A model generated the notes under the pieces. That model saw only the letters and a program-made list of their open reading frames with translations, did no database searches and was not told the DNA's origin. Positions 44,872-54,070 of a DNA stretch of 64,000 nt are shown here, piece after piece. Each line of letters starts with the position of its first letter. Positions within the stretch are counted from its first letter, which is position 1. Origin of the DNA: Oceanobacillus sojae (GTDB taxonomy: Bacteria; Bacillota; Bacilli; Bacillales; Amphibacillaceae); assembly GCF_007991515.1 (NCBI RefSeq), contig NZ_BJYM01000002.1:124001-188000 (forward strand). Reading direction: 5' to 3'. The translations under genes were made by a program, and so were the position numbers.

Positions 44872-45861
44872 TTATTTTCCTAATACTGCATTTACCTCAT
44901 CTCTTATTTCTTGTAATCCCATTGTTTCATATACACTGTCGGCCAGTTCTTTAAACTCCTCACGGTCTACCTCATGAAACTCAACACCCGCTTCTTTCAT
45001 TAACTCTTCATACTCTATAGAAGATTCCAAACTCATTTCAGAAGCCCTCTCTCCCGCAGCTTTGGCTTCTTCCAACACAATCTCTTGATACTCTTCCGGT
45101 AAACTATCGAACCACTTCTCACTGACAATTAGTGCTGAAACTAACTGGTAATGATTTGTTTTTGCAATATGATTGATTACTTCATACATACTTGACTCAT
45201 AGATAGCTGTATTGTGAGCCTCTACTCCATCAATCACTCCCTGTTCTAAACCAGGATAAGCTTCCGTCCACGGCATACCAGTAGGTGATCCTCCCATAGC
45301 TGATATGGTAGCGTTTACAATTTCTGCCCCACTTGTTCTTATTACAGAGCCTTTAAAATCAGCAGCGTTTGTAACTGGATGCGTTGTTGCTAAGTTTCTT
45401 TCTCCTAATTGAAAATTAAATGAAAGAATTCTAATTCCCTGCTCAGTAAATTCTTCTACCCATTCCTGATATAAGTCAGACTCCACAAAACGTTCAATAT
45501 CACTAGTATCTTCGAACATAAAAGGAGACTGTATAATAGAAAATTCTTTTTTCAAATCACTTAATTGAGCTGCATCCGAAACTGTTCCCACATCAGCTCC
45601 TATAGAAGCTTGTTCAATTAAATCCGGAATATTCGCTAATTGATCACTATGATAGGTTTCTACTTCAATTGCTCCTTCTGTCCTTTCTTCCACAGCTTCT
45701 TTAAATTGAAATATTGCCTGGTACTCAGCATTCTGTTCATTTTGCGTGACTCCCAGACGTAACGTATACTCTGCATTACTACCCTCCGTTGATTTCGAAC
45801 CACAAGCAGCTAAAATACTTAGACTAACAGTTAACAACAAAAAACAATACAATTTTTTCAT
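44872..45861 (-). CDS. TRAP transporter solute receptor DctP (second paralogue)
   Basis: A 329-residue lipoprotein: MKKLYCFLLLTVSLSILAAC ending in the lipobox. The DctP fold follows (YTLRLGVTQNEQNAEY, VIRTSGAEIVNATISAMGG, GMPWTEAYPGLEQGV). It is strongly similar to the receptor at 47963-48949 throughout, with long identical runs such as INHIAKTNHYQLVSALIVSE. It has its own promoter region containing the same palindrome as the GntR gene. It may widen the ligand range of the single Q/M membrane pair or act as a sensor partner. Confidence 0.9.
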   Translation of the reverse strand: MKKLYCFLLLTVSLSILAACGSKSTEGSNAEYTLRLGVTQNEQNAEYQAIFQFKEAVEERTEGAIEVETYHSDQLANIPDLIEQASIGADVGTVSDAAQLSDLKKEFSIIQSPFMFEDTSDIERFVESDLYQEWVEEFTEQGIRILSFNFQLGERNLATTHPVTNAADFKGSVIRTSGAEIVNATISAMGGSPTGMPWTEAYPGLEQGVIDGVEAHNTAIYESSMYEVINHIAKTNHYQLVSALIVSEKWFDSLPEEYQEIVLEEAKAAGERASEMSLESSIEYEELMKEAGVEFHEVDREEFKELADSVYETMGLQEIRDEVNAVLGK

Positions 45862-46130
45862 TTTAAAACACCCCTATTATTTAATTCATTACGTGTTTAT
45901 AGAATTTGTATTTTTTTTATCATTTCAACAGTATCCATATAACTTTACTAGATTTGTTAAAGCCATTCCTATATATGGATTTTATTTTAGATAAACAAAA
46001 ATCTTATACTACTTAAATATTCAATACAATTATCTTCAGCTTCTTTTTGTTACTATACCTCCATGCAGCGAATAATTTATGATCGCTGCATGGGATACTT
46101 AATTTTTAAATTCTTTCTTTATATACATAC

Positions 46131-46142
46131 GTTGTATACAAC
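46131..46142 (-). promoter_or_regulatory. Candidate GntR operator upstream of the second dctP
   Basis: GTTGTATACAAC is a perfect 12-bp palindrome in the 312-bp gap between dctM and the second dctP. TTGTATACAA is identical to the site in front of the GntR gene (52764-52773) and fits FadR-subfamily operators (TnGTnnnACnA type). It implies a separately regulated promoter for dctP2 and the dehydrogenase. No strong -35/-10 pair was resolved. Confidence 0.6.
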
Positions 46143-46173
46143 TTAAGCCTACTAAAATATTTATATTTATTAT

Positions 46174-47457
46174 CTATGGACCCAATAACAAATTCGGTAA
46201 AAATAATACTACACTTGGGAACATCGCTAATAAAATGATAACTGTCAAAACTGTTAATATAAAAGGTAAAGCACCTTTTGTGTACTCAACTACTCCAGTT
46301 TTAGTTATTGATAATACAGCAAACATAGTGACTCCCAGAGGTGGTGTCATACCTCCAAATGTGATAAGAACAACCAAGATTACACCGAAATGAACGGGAT
46401 CAATTCCTGCCATTTCTGCAATTGGAAGAAATATAGGAGTTAACATTAAATTATTTGCAGTAGCCTCCATAAACAGACCAGCGATAAATACAAATAATAA
46501 AATTAATAAAAATAACAACTGTGGATTCTCAGTAATACCAGTAACGAATTGAGACATTGTCCTTGGGAAATTTTCAAAAGCTATAACATAACTAAAAATG
46601 GAAGCAGATGCTATAATTAACATAATCATACTGTTATCTGTTACTGCATCTTTTAAACATATTTTTAGTTTTTTCCAAGTCAGTTCCTTATGAAATAAAA
46701 ATCCTACAGTCATTGCATAAACAACCGCCACTGCTCCACCTTCTGAAGCAGAAAATAAACCGAATCGAATCCCGATAATTAATAATATCGGAAATAAAAT
46801 TGCCCATATACAATCCTTAAAACTAATTACAACTTCTTTTAATGTGGGCGGATTAAATTCATTATCCTGATCATAATTATTCTTTTTGGCAACAAAATAT
46901 ACACTTATCATTAATACCAGTGTCAAAATTATTCCAGGTATAATACCCGCAATAAAAAGTTTATTAATCGAAACTCCTCCAATAAATCCATATAGGATTA
47001 AACCAATACTTGGAGGAAATGTAGCCGTTATAATTGAACTCACAGAAATTAATCCTGTTGAAAAGCCTTTTGAATAACCTCTTCTCAACATATCATTAGT
47101 CATGATTCTACTTTGCATTGCTGCATCCGCAGTAGCAGATCCGGATATTCCACCCATCATTGCACTCAACAAAACAGAAGCTTGTGCTAGTCCACCAATC
47201 ATATGACCGGTTAAATCATTTGCAAATTTTATTAATCTGCTTGTTATTCCAGAAGCATTTAAAATATGACCGGCTAATACAAAGAATGGAACTGCCAGTA
47301 ATGGGAATGACTGTGTACCCGTAGCAAACTGTTGAATAGCCAGCGAATTAGGGATATCTGCTAAAAAGAAATAAGCAACACCTGAAATTCCGATTGCAAA
47401 TGCAACTGGCATATTCAAAAAAAGTAAAACAAAAAATATAATTAACATGATAGTCAT
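46174..47457 (-). CDS. TRAP transporter large permease (DctM)
   Basis: A 427-residue protein with about twelve transmembrane helices, typical for DctM. AVPFFVLAGHILNASGITSR, GGISGSATADAAMQSRIM and GGMTPPLGVTMFAVLSI are conserved family motifs. It is the ion-coupled translocation channel, working with DctQ and a DctP receptor. It lies 26 nt after dctQ in the same operon. Confidence 0.95.
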   Translation of the reverse strand: MTIMLIIFFVLLFLNMPVAFAIGISGVAYFFLADIPNSLAIQQFATGTQSFPLLAVPFFVLAGHILNASGITSRLIKFANDLTGHMIGGLAQASVLLSAMMGGISGSATADAAMQSRIMTNDMLRRGYSKGFSTGLISVSSIITATFPPSIGLILYGFIGGVSINKLFIAGIIPGIILTLVLMISVYFVAKKNNYDQDNEFNPPTLKEVVISFKDCIWAILFPILLIIGIRFGLFSASEGGAVAVVYAMTVGFLFHKELTWKKLKICLKDAVTDNSMIMLIIASASIFSYVIAFENFPRTMSQFVTGITENPQLLFLLILLFVFIAGLFMEATANNLMLTPIFLPIAEMAGIDPVHFGVILVVLITFGGMTPPLGVTMFAVLSITKTGVVEYTKGALPFILTVLTVIILLAMFPSVVLFLPNLLLGP

Positions 47458-47483
47458 ATCTTTATCTCCTTCGCTCTTTACCT

Positions 47484-47966
47484 TTATTCAACTTTGCCCT
47501 GCATCCTTCTCCATTTCCCCCAAATTTGTCCCAATGTAGTCAACAACATCAGAACACTACCTATAGGAATGGCTAAAGTTACTGTCCAATAAGGTATTGA
47601 TGTTCCTGTGATAAGGCGACCTGTTGATGATATAACCATATCACTGCCATAGTAAATAAGAAAAAATAAAAACAGTATCATCAAAACATTCATTATCATT
47701 TCTGTGATTAATCTCAATTTAGGCTTTAAAAAGTAATTAATTGCATCAACACCTACATGAGCATGGTTTCTAAGAGCTTGATTAGCTCCCAAAAATATAA
47801 CCCAAATAAAGACTAACTGAGCTAATCCCACTGACCAGGTTGTTGGACTGCCAAATGCACGAACAACAACTTCCATAAATACCAAACCAACTAGCAGTAA
47901 TAATAACCATGTTGTTAAGCTCTCTTCTATTTTAATCCAACCAACTCTTATCTTTTCTACAATCAT
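47484..47966 (-). CDS. TRAP transporter small permease (DctQ)
   Basis: A 160-residue protein with four transmembrane helices; LVFMEVVVRAFGSPTTWSVGL and WVIFLGANQALRNHAHVGVD are typical of DctQ. It overlaps the upstream dctP stop by 4 nt and is followed by dctM. Confidence 0.93.
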   Translation of the reverse strand: MIVEKIRVGWIKIEESLTTWLLLLLVGLVFMEVVVRAFGSPTTWSVGLAQLVFIWVIFLGANQALRNHAHVGVDAINYFLKPKLRLITEMIMNVLMILFLFFLIYYGSDMVISSTGRLITGTSIPYWTVTLAIPIGSVLMLLTTLGQIWGKWRRMQGKVE

Positions 47967-48949
47967 TGGTTCAACACCTCTAGCACTTCCTCCCTAATCT
48001 CAGTCATATCAAGCTTTTCATATACTTGTTCTGTTAACTCTCTAAATTCTTCTCTGTCTACTTCATGAAACTCAACTCCATATTCGCCCATGAGCTCTTC
48101 ATACTCTCTTGATTGCTCTAAGGCTAATTCAGCAGCTGCTTCTCCGGATTTTTCAGCTTCTTCTATAACAATTTCCTGATATTCTTCAGGTAAATTATCA
48201 TACCAATCTTCACTTACAATCAGTGCTGATACGAGTTGATAATGATTCGTTTTTGCAATATGATTGATTACTTCATACATACTAGATTCATAAATCGCCA
48301 GGTTATGAGCTTCTACCCCATTAATAACCCCTTGTTCTAATCCAGGATAAGCTTCTGTCCATGGCATTCCACTTGGAGAGGCTCCCATTGAAGAAATAGT
48401 CTCATCAACAATTTGTGCTCCACTGGTCCGGATAACATTACTTCTTAGATCAGCAGCAGATGTAACCTCACTTGTAGTAGCTAAATTTCTTTCTCCCAAA
48501 TAATAATTAAAAGAAAGGATACGAATTCCCTGGTCGGCAAAGTCTTCTACCCATCCTTGATATAATTCAGATTCTGTAACTTTACCTATTTGATCATAAC
48601 TATCAAACATATACGGTGACTGTAAGATATAAAATTCTTTTTTTAGATCTCCAAGCATTGCAGCATCTGAAATCGTACCCACACTATTCCCCATGGAGGC
48701 CTGTTCAACTAAATCCGGTACATTTGCTAACTGATCACTATGATACAATTCAACAGTAACCTCTCCTTCAGTTCTCTTTTCAACTCCCTCTTTGAATGTT
48801 TCCACTCCTTTAAATTCTGCATTCTGATCATTTTGAGTTATTCCTAATCTCAAAGTATAATCGCCAGCATCTGCATCATTATCAGAACCGCAAGCAATTA
48901 GTAAAAGTATCATACTTAACATGCTGATCATTAATAAATTCTTTGTCAT
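47963..48949 (-). CDS. TRAP transporter solute receptor DctP (first paralogue)
   Basis: A 328-residue lipoprotein (MTKNLLMISMLSMILLLIAC, lipobox LIAC). The DctP domain has VIRTSGAQIVDETISSMGA with the arginine that usually pairs with the ligand carboxylate, and GMPWTEAYPGLEQGV. It belongs to the operon GntR-ADH-SDR-ManD-dctPQM, so the ligand is probably a hexonate or hexuronate. TRAP receptors of sugar acids are common beside ManD-type enzymes. Confidence 0.94.
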   Translation of the reverse strand: MTKNLLMISMLSMILLLIACGSDNDADAGDYTLRLGITQNDQNAEFKGVETFKEGVEKRTEGEVTVELYHSDQLANVPDLVEQASMGNSVGTISDAAMLGDLKKEFYILQSPYMFDSYDQIGKVTESELYQGWVEDFADQGIRILSFNYYLGERNLATTSEVTSAADLRSNVIRTSGAQIVDETISSMGASPSGMPWTEAYPGLEQGVINGVEAHNLAIYESSMYEVINHIAKTNHYQLVSALIVSEDWYDNLPEEYQEIVIEEAEKSGEAAAELALEQSREYEELMGEYGVEFHEVDREEFRELTEQVYEKLDMTEIREEVLEVLNQ

Positions 48950-48966
48950 CGTTCCACTCCTCTAAT

Positions 48967-50220
48967 TTACGGTTTAACAGAAGTTCCATCAGGCGTTCTC
49001 GCCAATGTCCATTCAGGTAATGAATTAATCGGCGGATATTCTTTAGCTATTTCTTCATTAAACTCTACTCCGAGACCTGGTTGATCATTTAAATATGCAT
49101 ATCCTTTCTTTATTTCCAAATCATTCGGGAATACATTATCAAGAGCTTCATTGGTCGGTGTCCATTCCTGAATACCAAAATTATTAACTGCATAATCCAA
49201 ATGGAAGTTAGCCATTACCCCTACCGGTGAAAGATCGCCAGGCCCATGCCATGCCGTACGTACTCCAAACATTTCTCCAAAACTAGCCAGTTTTCTTGCT
49301 GGAGTCAATCCGCCAATTGCACTTACATGAGCTCGAATAAAATCAATGCGTTTATTAATAATTAACTCCTTCCAATCATTCGGGTGTGTAAATAATTCAC
49401 CCATAGCGATAGGGGTAGAAACCTGTTCTCGTAAAACCTTCAGCCAATCTGCATTTTCCGGCGAAAAAGGATCTTCAAGATAAAACAAATCATATTTTTC
49501 TAATTTTTTAGCCAAACGTATTGCTTCAATAGGTGGTATTCTTTCATGAATGTCATGAATGATTTCAAAATTATTCCCTAAACTATTACGTAGATGTTTA
49601 AATAATTCTTCTACATTTTTCGCATAAAATTCAGGATCGAAATACTCTCCACTTCTTCTGTTTTCAGGAGACTTTTTCAACTTAAAATGTTCTGCTTTTT
49701 TCATTTTCTTAGATATTAATCCTGTATCATTTGTGCCAGCACCGCCGTACATCCCCATCTGACAGCGTACATGCTGATAACCTTCTTTCAGTGCTTCTCT
49801 AACATTAGCTTCGACTTCTTCTACAGTTCCTCCATCAACATGAGGATATAAAGCAATCCCATCTCTCGACTTTCCCCCAACCAAAGAGTAAACTGGTAAA
49901 TCAGCTACCTTCCCTTTAATATCCCATAAAGCCATATCAATTCCAGATATAGCATTATTAACTACTGGACCATTCCTCCAGTAACCGCTTACATTGGTTG
50001 ACTGCCAGATATCTTCAATATTTTCAGGATTTTTCCCTATTAAAAATGGTTTTAAATAATCTTCTAAGGCACTTTTTACAGTAAAGGCCCGTTGTGAAAA
50101 TGTGGCGCAGCCTAAACCATATAATCCCTCTTTATTTGTGATTATTTTTACAACAACTAAATTAATATTATTTGGTGCAGTAATAAATACCTTTACATCT
50201 TTAATCTCAAGTTTCTTCAT
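48967..50220 (-). CDS. Enolase-superfamily sugar-acid dehydratase (ManD/RspA type)
   Basis: A 417-residue member of the mannonate dehydratase subgroup. Metal ligands are in EIIHDIHERIPP, YLEDPFSPEN and AMGELFTHPND. YPHVDGG and AWHGPGDLSPVG supply further active-site residues, and the C-terminus RTPDGTSVKP matches the subgroup. It would dehydrate D-mannonate and/or D-gluconate to 2-keto-3-deoxygluconate; the subgroup contains both high- and low-efficiency members, so substrate and main role are uncertain. Confidence 0.9.
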   Translation of the reverse strand: MKKLEIKDVKVFITAPNNINLVVVKIITNKEGLYGLGCATFSQRAFTVKSALEDYLKPFLIGKNPENIEDIWQSTNVSGYWRNGPVVNNAISGIDMALWDIKGKVADLPVYSLVGGKSRDGIALYPHVDGGTVEEVEANVREALKEGYQHVRCQMGMYGGAGTNDTGLISKKMKKAEHFKLKKSPENRRSGEYFDPEFYAKNVEELFKHLRNSLGNNFEIIHDIHERIPPIEAIRLAKKLEKYDLFYLEDPFSPENADWLKVLREQVSTPIAMGELFTHPNDWKELIINKRIDFIRAHVSAIGGLTPARKLASFGEMFGVRTAWHGPGDLSPVGVMANFHLDYAVNNFGIQEWTPTNEALDNVFPNDLEIKKGYAYLNDQPGLGVEFNEEIAKEYPPINSLPEWTLARTPDGTSVKP

Positions 50221-50245
50221 TATTCATTCTCCCTAATTAATTTTT

Positions 50246-51001
50246 CTATCTCGCTAACCATCCACCGTCCACTGCTAATAAATGTCCATGAATATAATCA
50301 GCTAAAGATGATGCTAAAAATACGGCTGCCCCTTTCATATCATTTGGGTCCCCCCATCTCCCGGCAGGTATTCTATCTAGAATTTGTTTGCTGCGTTCTG
50401 GATCATTTATAAGTGCTGTATTCATTTCAGTAGCAAAATAGCCTGGTACAAGGGCATTAACATTCACTCCCAAGGAAGACCATTCATTAGCTAATTCTTT
50501 TGTCAGTTGACCAACTGCTCCTTTTGCTGCAGTATACGCAGGAACAAGAATACCTCCCTGAAAGGAAACTAAAGAAGCTACATTTATAATCTTTCCGCGT
50601 TGCTGAGTGGTCATTATTTTGCCTGCTTCTTGACAAAGAATCCATACAGATTTTAAATTCACATCAATCACAGCATCCCACTCGTGCTCAGGAAAATCTA
50701 CTGCCGGGTATCTTCGTTGAATACCTGCACAATTTATTAATATATCAACAGATTCCATTTTTTTCTTGACTTCTGGAATTACTTCTCTGACTCTCTTTAA
50801 ATCACTTAAATCGCATTCTATTATTTCACAATTTCTTCCTAATCCCTTAATTTCTTCTTGTACAGTTATGTCTGTTGAGCGTTGAATCAGTGCAATATCA
50901 GCTCCAGCTTCTGCTAATCCAATTGCTATCGCTTTTCCAATTCCCCTTGTTGCTCCAGTAACTACCGCTACTTTATTTTCTAAATTAATTTGGATAGCCA
51001 T
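50246..51001 (-). CDS. SDR oxidoreductase, KduD-like
   Basis: A 251-residue SDR: cofactor loop TGATRGIGKAIA, NCAGIQRR and catalytic SLVSFQGGILVPAYTAAKG (Ser, Tyr, Lys). The IQRR after NCAG and overall pattern resemble 2-deoxy-D-gluconate 3-dehydrogenase/5-keto-4-deoxyuronate isomerase-linked KduD and mannonate oxidoreductase SDRs. Together with the Zn-ADH it could interconvert sugar acids feeding the dehydratase (for example via fructuronate). Confidence 0.88.
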   Translation of the reverse strand: MAIQINLENKVAVVTGATRGIGKAIAIGLAEAGADIALIQRSTDITVQEEIKGLGRNCEIIECDLSDLKRVREVIPEVKKKMESVDILINCAGIQRRYPAVDFPEHEWDAVIDVNLKSVWILCQEAGKIMTTQQRGKIINVASLVSFQGGILVPAYTAAKGAVGQLTKELANEWSSLGVNVNALVPGYFATEMNTALINDPERSKQILDRIPAGRWGDPNDMKGAAVFLASSLADYIHGHLLAVDGGWLAR

Positions 51002-51014
51002 TTTTCATTCCTCC

Positions 51015-52025
51015 TTATAGCTCAAATAGCAATTTTAATGAATTTTTTGACTCTTTCACCAATTCGAACCCTTCTTTAAATGATTCGATTGGTAAGCGGT
51101 GACTAATCAGCCTGGAAATATCAATTCTTCCTTCCTCCATAAATTTAATTGCAGCTTCAAAATCTTTAGGGGAAAAGCATCTCGTAGTGGATAGAGAAAG
51201 TTCTCTAAAATGCATGTTTGCTAAATCAATAATCGGTGCTTTTTTATAGACACTTACAACCATAATTTCACCCTGTGTCTTAATGGCTGAGATCATTTGA
51301 TTTGCAGTTATTTGGTTTCCCGCAACTTCAAAAACAACGTCTGATCCTACTCCCTTTGTTGTCATTTTTACCTTTTCAATTAAATCCATTTCCATTGAAT
51401 TGACAGTGATAAGCCCATATGTTTCAGCTACCTCTAGACGATACTTACTGACATCAGAAATGATTACTTCAGCCGCGCCAGATATTTTAGCAATAATGCC
51501 AATTAGAATTCCGATTGGTCCAGCGCCTAAAATGGTAACATTATCTCCAACTTTAAATTGGGATCTTCTTACTGTGTGTATAGCAACAGCTAAAGGTTCT
51601 ATTAAAGCTGCTTCATCCTCTTTTACTTTATCGGAGAGGATATGTAAATTCTCTATTGGAATTTTTGCATATTCTGCAAAACCACCTTGTAAATCGATAC
51701 CAATATATTTTAAGTTCTCACAAATATGATAATTTCCTAATCTGCATGGTTCACATTCATTACAGTATCGGATTGGATTAATAGCAACTTTATCCCCTAT
51801 TTTAAATGATGTGCCGCTGCTAATTTTTGTAATCTCACCTGAAAATTCATGTCCCATAACTAATGAAGTCTTTGCCCGCGGATGAACTCCAGCATAAATC
51901 ATCATGTCTGTTCCACAGATACCACCATACTTCACTTTAACTAATGCCTCATCAGTAGTAATTTGAGGAACACTTAATTCTTCTAATAATAGTTGCTCTT
52001 TACCTGCATAAGTAATTGCTTTCAT
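51015..52025 (-). CDS. Zinc-dependent alcohol dehydrogenase (RspB/sorbitol dehydrogenase-like)
   Basis: A 336-residue MDR enzyme from MKAITYAGKEQLLLEELSVP; GAGGTGG lies 9 nt before this ATG, whereas the longer frame upstream overlaps the GntR gene and is not protein-like. Catalytic zinc: GGICGTD, GHEFSG. Structural zinc: CNECEPCRLGNYHIC. NAD binding: GAGPIGILIGIIAK. It resembles RspB-type L-gulonate/sugar-acid dehydrogenases, which are often next to ManD/RspA enzymes. Confidence 0.9.
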   Translation of the reverse strand: MKAITYAGKEQLLLEELSVPQITTDEALVKVKYGGICGTDMMIYAGVHPRAKTSLVMGHEFSGEITKISSGTSFKIGDKVAINPIRYCNECEPCRLGNYHICENLKYIGIDLQGGFAEYAKIPIENLHILSDKVKEDEAALIEPLAVAIHTVRRSQFKVGDNVTILGAGPIGILIGIIAKISGAAEVIISDVSKYRLEVAETYGLITVNSMEMDLIEKVKMTTKGVGSDVVFEVAGNQITANQMISAIKTQGEIMVVSVYKKAPIIDLANMHFRELSLSTTRCFSPKDFEAAIKFMEEGRIDISRLISHRLPIESFKEGFELVKESKNSLKLLFEL

Positions 52026-52053
52026 TATTTCAATCCACCTCTTCCAAGCATTT

Positions 52054-52743
52054 CTACTTAAATAGAATGTCCAGTACTGTTTTTCTGGTATCCTCAAAAT
52101 GAATACGAAGAGTTCGATCAATCCCCTCCATATCTTTTTTTTGCATCGTTTCTACAATATCTTCATGTTTAACGTCTTCATATTTTTTTACCAAAAATTC
52201 CGCTTCTTCTTCTGCCATTTCCATCCTTTTTTCTGTGGCAATTAATAATGTTGTAACGACAATATTCTTAATGCCCTTCCACACATTCATAAAACGTTTA
52301 TGTTTGCTGGCTTCAATAATTGCTTCATGAAAAGCAATATCGTGAAGCGAATATTCAACTAAATCATTTTTTTTTGCTGAGATCTTCATTTGTTCTAGTA
52401 AAAAATTAAGGAGCGCAAATAGAGATTCATCTCCTTCTTTTGCGCATTTTTTCATACAAAATCCCTCTAATAACAAACGTAAATCATTGATTTCCTGCAG
52501 GTCTTCTCTTGTCATCCCATGAACTACTGCACCCATCCGCTCTAAACTAACGAGGCCCTCATATTGCAAAATACGCAAAGCTTCCCGCGCTGGAGATCTG
52601 CTTGTATTATAAGTAGAAGCAATAAAATTCTCTGAGATTTTATCTCCCGTTTGAAACTTTCCTGAAATAATTTCAAATCGAATGAAATTTGCAACCTCCT
52701 CTCCTTTAGAAGAAGAAGGTAATCGATGAATTGGAAAACTCAT
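52054..52743 (-). CDS. GntR-family regulator, FadR subfamily (FCD domain)
   Basis: A 229-residue protein from MSFPIHRLPSSSKGEEVANF; AAGGAGGG lies 5 nt before this ATG. An N-terminal winged helix (ISGKFQTGDKISENFIASTYNTSRSPAREALRILQYEG) is followed by an all-helical FCD effector domain (residues about 75-215) with LHDIAFHEAI for metal binding. First gene of the sugar-acid operon. It probably represses its own promoter and the dctP2 promoter through TTGTATACAA until a sugar acid binds. Confidence 0.92.
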   Translation of the reverse strand: MSFPIHRLPSSSKGEEVANFIRFEIISGKFQTGDKISENFIASTYNTSRSPAREALRILQYEGLVSLERMGAVVHGMTREDLQEINDLRLLLEGFCMKKCAKEGDESLFALLNFLLEQMKISAKKNDLVEYSLHDIAFHEAIIEASKHKRFMNVWKGIKNIVVTTLLIATEKRMEMAEEEAEFLVKKYEDVKHEDIVETMQKKDMEGIDRTLRIHFEDTRKTVLDILFK

Positions 52744-52763
52744 ATTATCCCTCCTTACACATC

Positions 52764-52804
52764 TTGTATACAACATATACAGATGGTAGCATGAATTTTC
52801 ACAA
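52764..52804 (-). promoter_or_regulatory. Promoter and operator of the sugar-acid operon
   Basis: On the minus strand TTGTGA (52799-52804) and TGTATA (52776-52781) are 17 nt apart. The palindrome TTGTATACAA (52764-52773) lies just downstream of the -10, so a bound repressor would block initiation. Confidence 0.65.
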
Positions 52805-52917
52805 TTGTAAATGCTTAATTTATATTATATAAAACTTGCAGAGATACTTCTTTTTTATATTTCAGAGGGCTTGAAGTTCAAAAGCTTTATGAACTTTAAG
52901 CAAGATTAATAAAATAA

Positions 52918-52932
52918 TTTTTTAAGAAAATT
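52918..52932 (+). promoter_or_regulatory. Possible CodY box upstream of frlB
   Basis: TTTTTTAAGAAAATT matches the CodY consensus AATTTTCWGAAAATT with three mismatches, 12 nt before the -35. CodY control of frl is known in B. subtilis. AT-richness makes chance matches likely. Confidence 0.3.
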
Positions 52933-52944
52933 TAAATTTATCTA

Positions 52945-53003
52945 TTTACATATAACGTCATATGATGTAATATACAAATAACATGATGTTATATTACATC
53001 ATA
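52945..53003 (+). promoter_or_regulatory. frlB promoter with long inverted-repeat operator
   Basis: TTTACA (52945-52950) and TAATAT (52968-52973) are 17 nt apart. TATGATGTAATATA (52961-52974) and TATATTACATCATA (52990-53003) are perfect 14-bp arms around a 15-nt spacer; the left arm covers the -10. This is the expected position for FrlR repression. Confidence 0.7.
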
Positions 53004-53032
53004 AAATTAAGGAGGTGTAATTTACGGTTTTT

Positions 53033-53046
53033 GGTAAACGGTTACA
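53033..53046 (+). promoter_or_regulatory. Probable cre site for CcpA
   Basis: GGTAAACGGTTACA fits the catabolite-response consensus TGWAANCGNTNWCA except the first base. It lies about 55 nt downstream of the -10, a roadblock position, in front of frlB. Confidence 0.5.
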
Positions 53047-53082
53047 TTATAGGTGTGTAAAAAAAGAGGAGGAATTTTATTT

Positions 53083-54057
53083 ATGAAAAAAGAACATGTG
53101 GAACAGATTCAAAAAGCAATTAAAGCAATTGAAGAACGACAAATCGACAATATATTCTTTGTAGCATGTGGCGGATCGATGGCATCATTATCAACTGGTG
53201 AATACTTTATTTCCAAAGATACTGCTGTACCGGCATTTGTCTATACATCAAACGAATTCATTCATCGTTCACCAAGTGCATTGGGTGAAAATAGCTTAGT
53301 TATCTTACGTTCACATTCCGGGGAAACTCCCGAAACTGTTGAAGCTTCATCATTCGCCCGTAAGAAAGGTGCATTAACCATTGCGATTTCTATGGAAGTA
53401 GAATCCCCACTTTGCCAGAATGCAGAGTACATCCTTCATTACAATTATAAAGATGGCTCAGATGCGATTGATGGCGAACTTGGTATTTTTTACACTTTAC
53501 TTTTCAGAATACTTAAATTAATTACAGATAATGAAAAATATAAGCGGGCAGAAAAGCAGCTTGAAAACCTTGGCTCTTTAATTGAAAAAAATCAGGAAAA
53601 ATTCAAAAAAGCTGCTGATCAATTTGGAAGAAAGAATAAACGTGAGAAATTAATTTATACAATGGCGAGCGGGGTTTACTATCATCAGGCATATTCATTC
53701 ACTAGTTGTCTACTAATGGAAATGCTTTGGATTAATTCAAATGCAATACATGCTGGAGAATTCTTCCATGGTCCATTTGAAGTAACAGACTATGATGTTC
53801 CTTTCTTGCTGGTTGTTGGTGAAGGGCCAAGTACTCCACTTGATTTAAGGGCATTAGATTTTGCTGAGAAGTTCAGTGATAAAGTAGAAGTTGTTGATAT
53901 TCGTGAGTTAGATTACGATGGTATTGATCCGGACTTAAAAGAGTATTTTGGAAGCGCTTTATCAGGCTCTGTTCTACGCCTTTATGCAGACGGATTAGCT
54001 GAACACACCGGTCACCCTCTATCTGTGAGACGTTATATGTGGAAAATGGATTATTAA
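53083..54057 (+). CDS. frlB: SIS-domain fructosamine-6-phosphate deglycase (FrlB-like)
   Basis: A 324-residue protein from MKKEHVEQIQKAIKAIEERQ; GAGGAGG lies 10 nt upstream of this ATG, preferred over one ten codons earlier. Two SIS domains: FVACGGSMASLSTGEYF, LRSHSGETPETVEA in the first, and MLWINSNAIHAGEFFHGPFE in the second. It belongs to the GlmS-related deglycase group. In B. subtilis FrlB splits fructoselysine-6-phosphate and related adducts. Gene order with transporter, kinase and GntR matches frl. Confidence 0.88.
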   Translation: MKKEHVEQIQKAIKAIEERQIDNIFFVACGGSMASLSTGEYFISKDTAVPAFVYTSNEFIHRSPSALGENSLVILRSHSGETPETVEASSFARKKGALTIAISMEVESPLCQNAEYILHYNYKDGSDAIDGELGIFYTLLFRILKLITDNEKYKRAEKQLENLGSLIEKNQEKFKKAADQFGRKNKREKLIYTMASGVYYHQAYSFTSCLLMEMLWINSNAIHAGEFFHGPFEVTDYDVPFLLVVGEGPSTPLDLRALDFAEKFSDKVEVVDIRELDYDGIDPDLKEYFGSALSGSVLRLYADGLAEHTGHPLSVRRYMWKMDY

Positions 54058-54070
54058 GAATAAAATGTTT

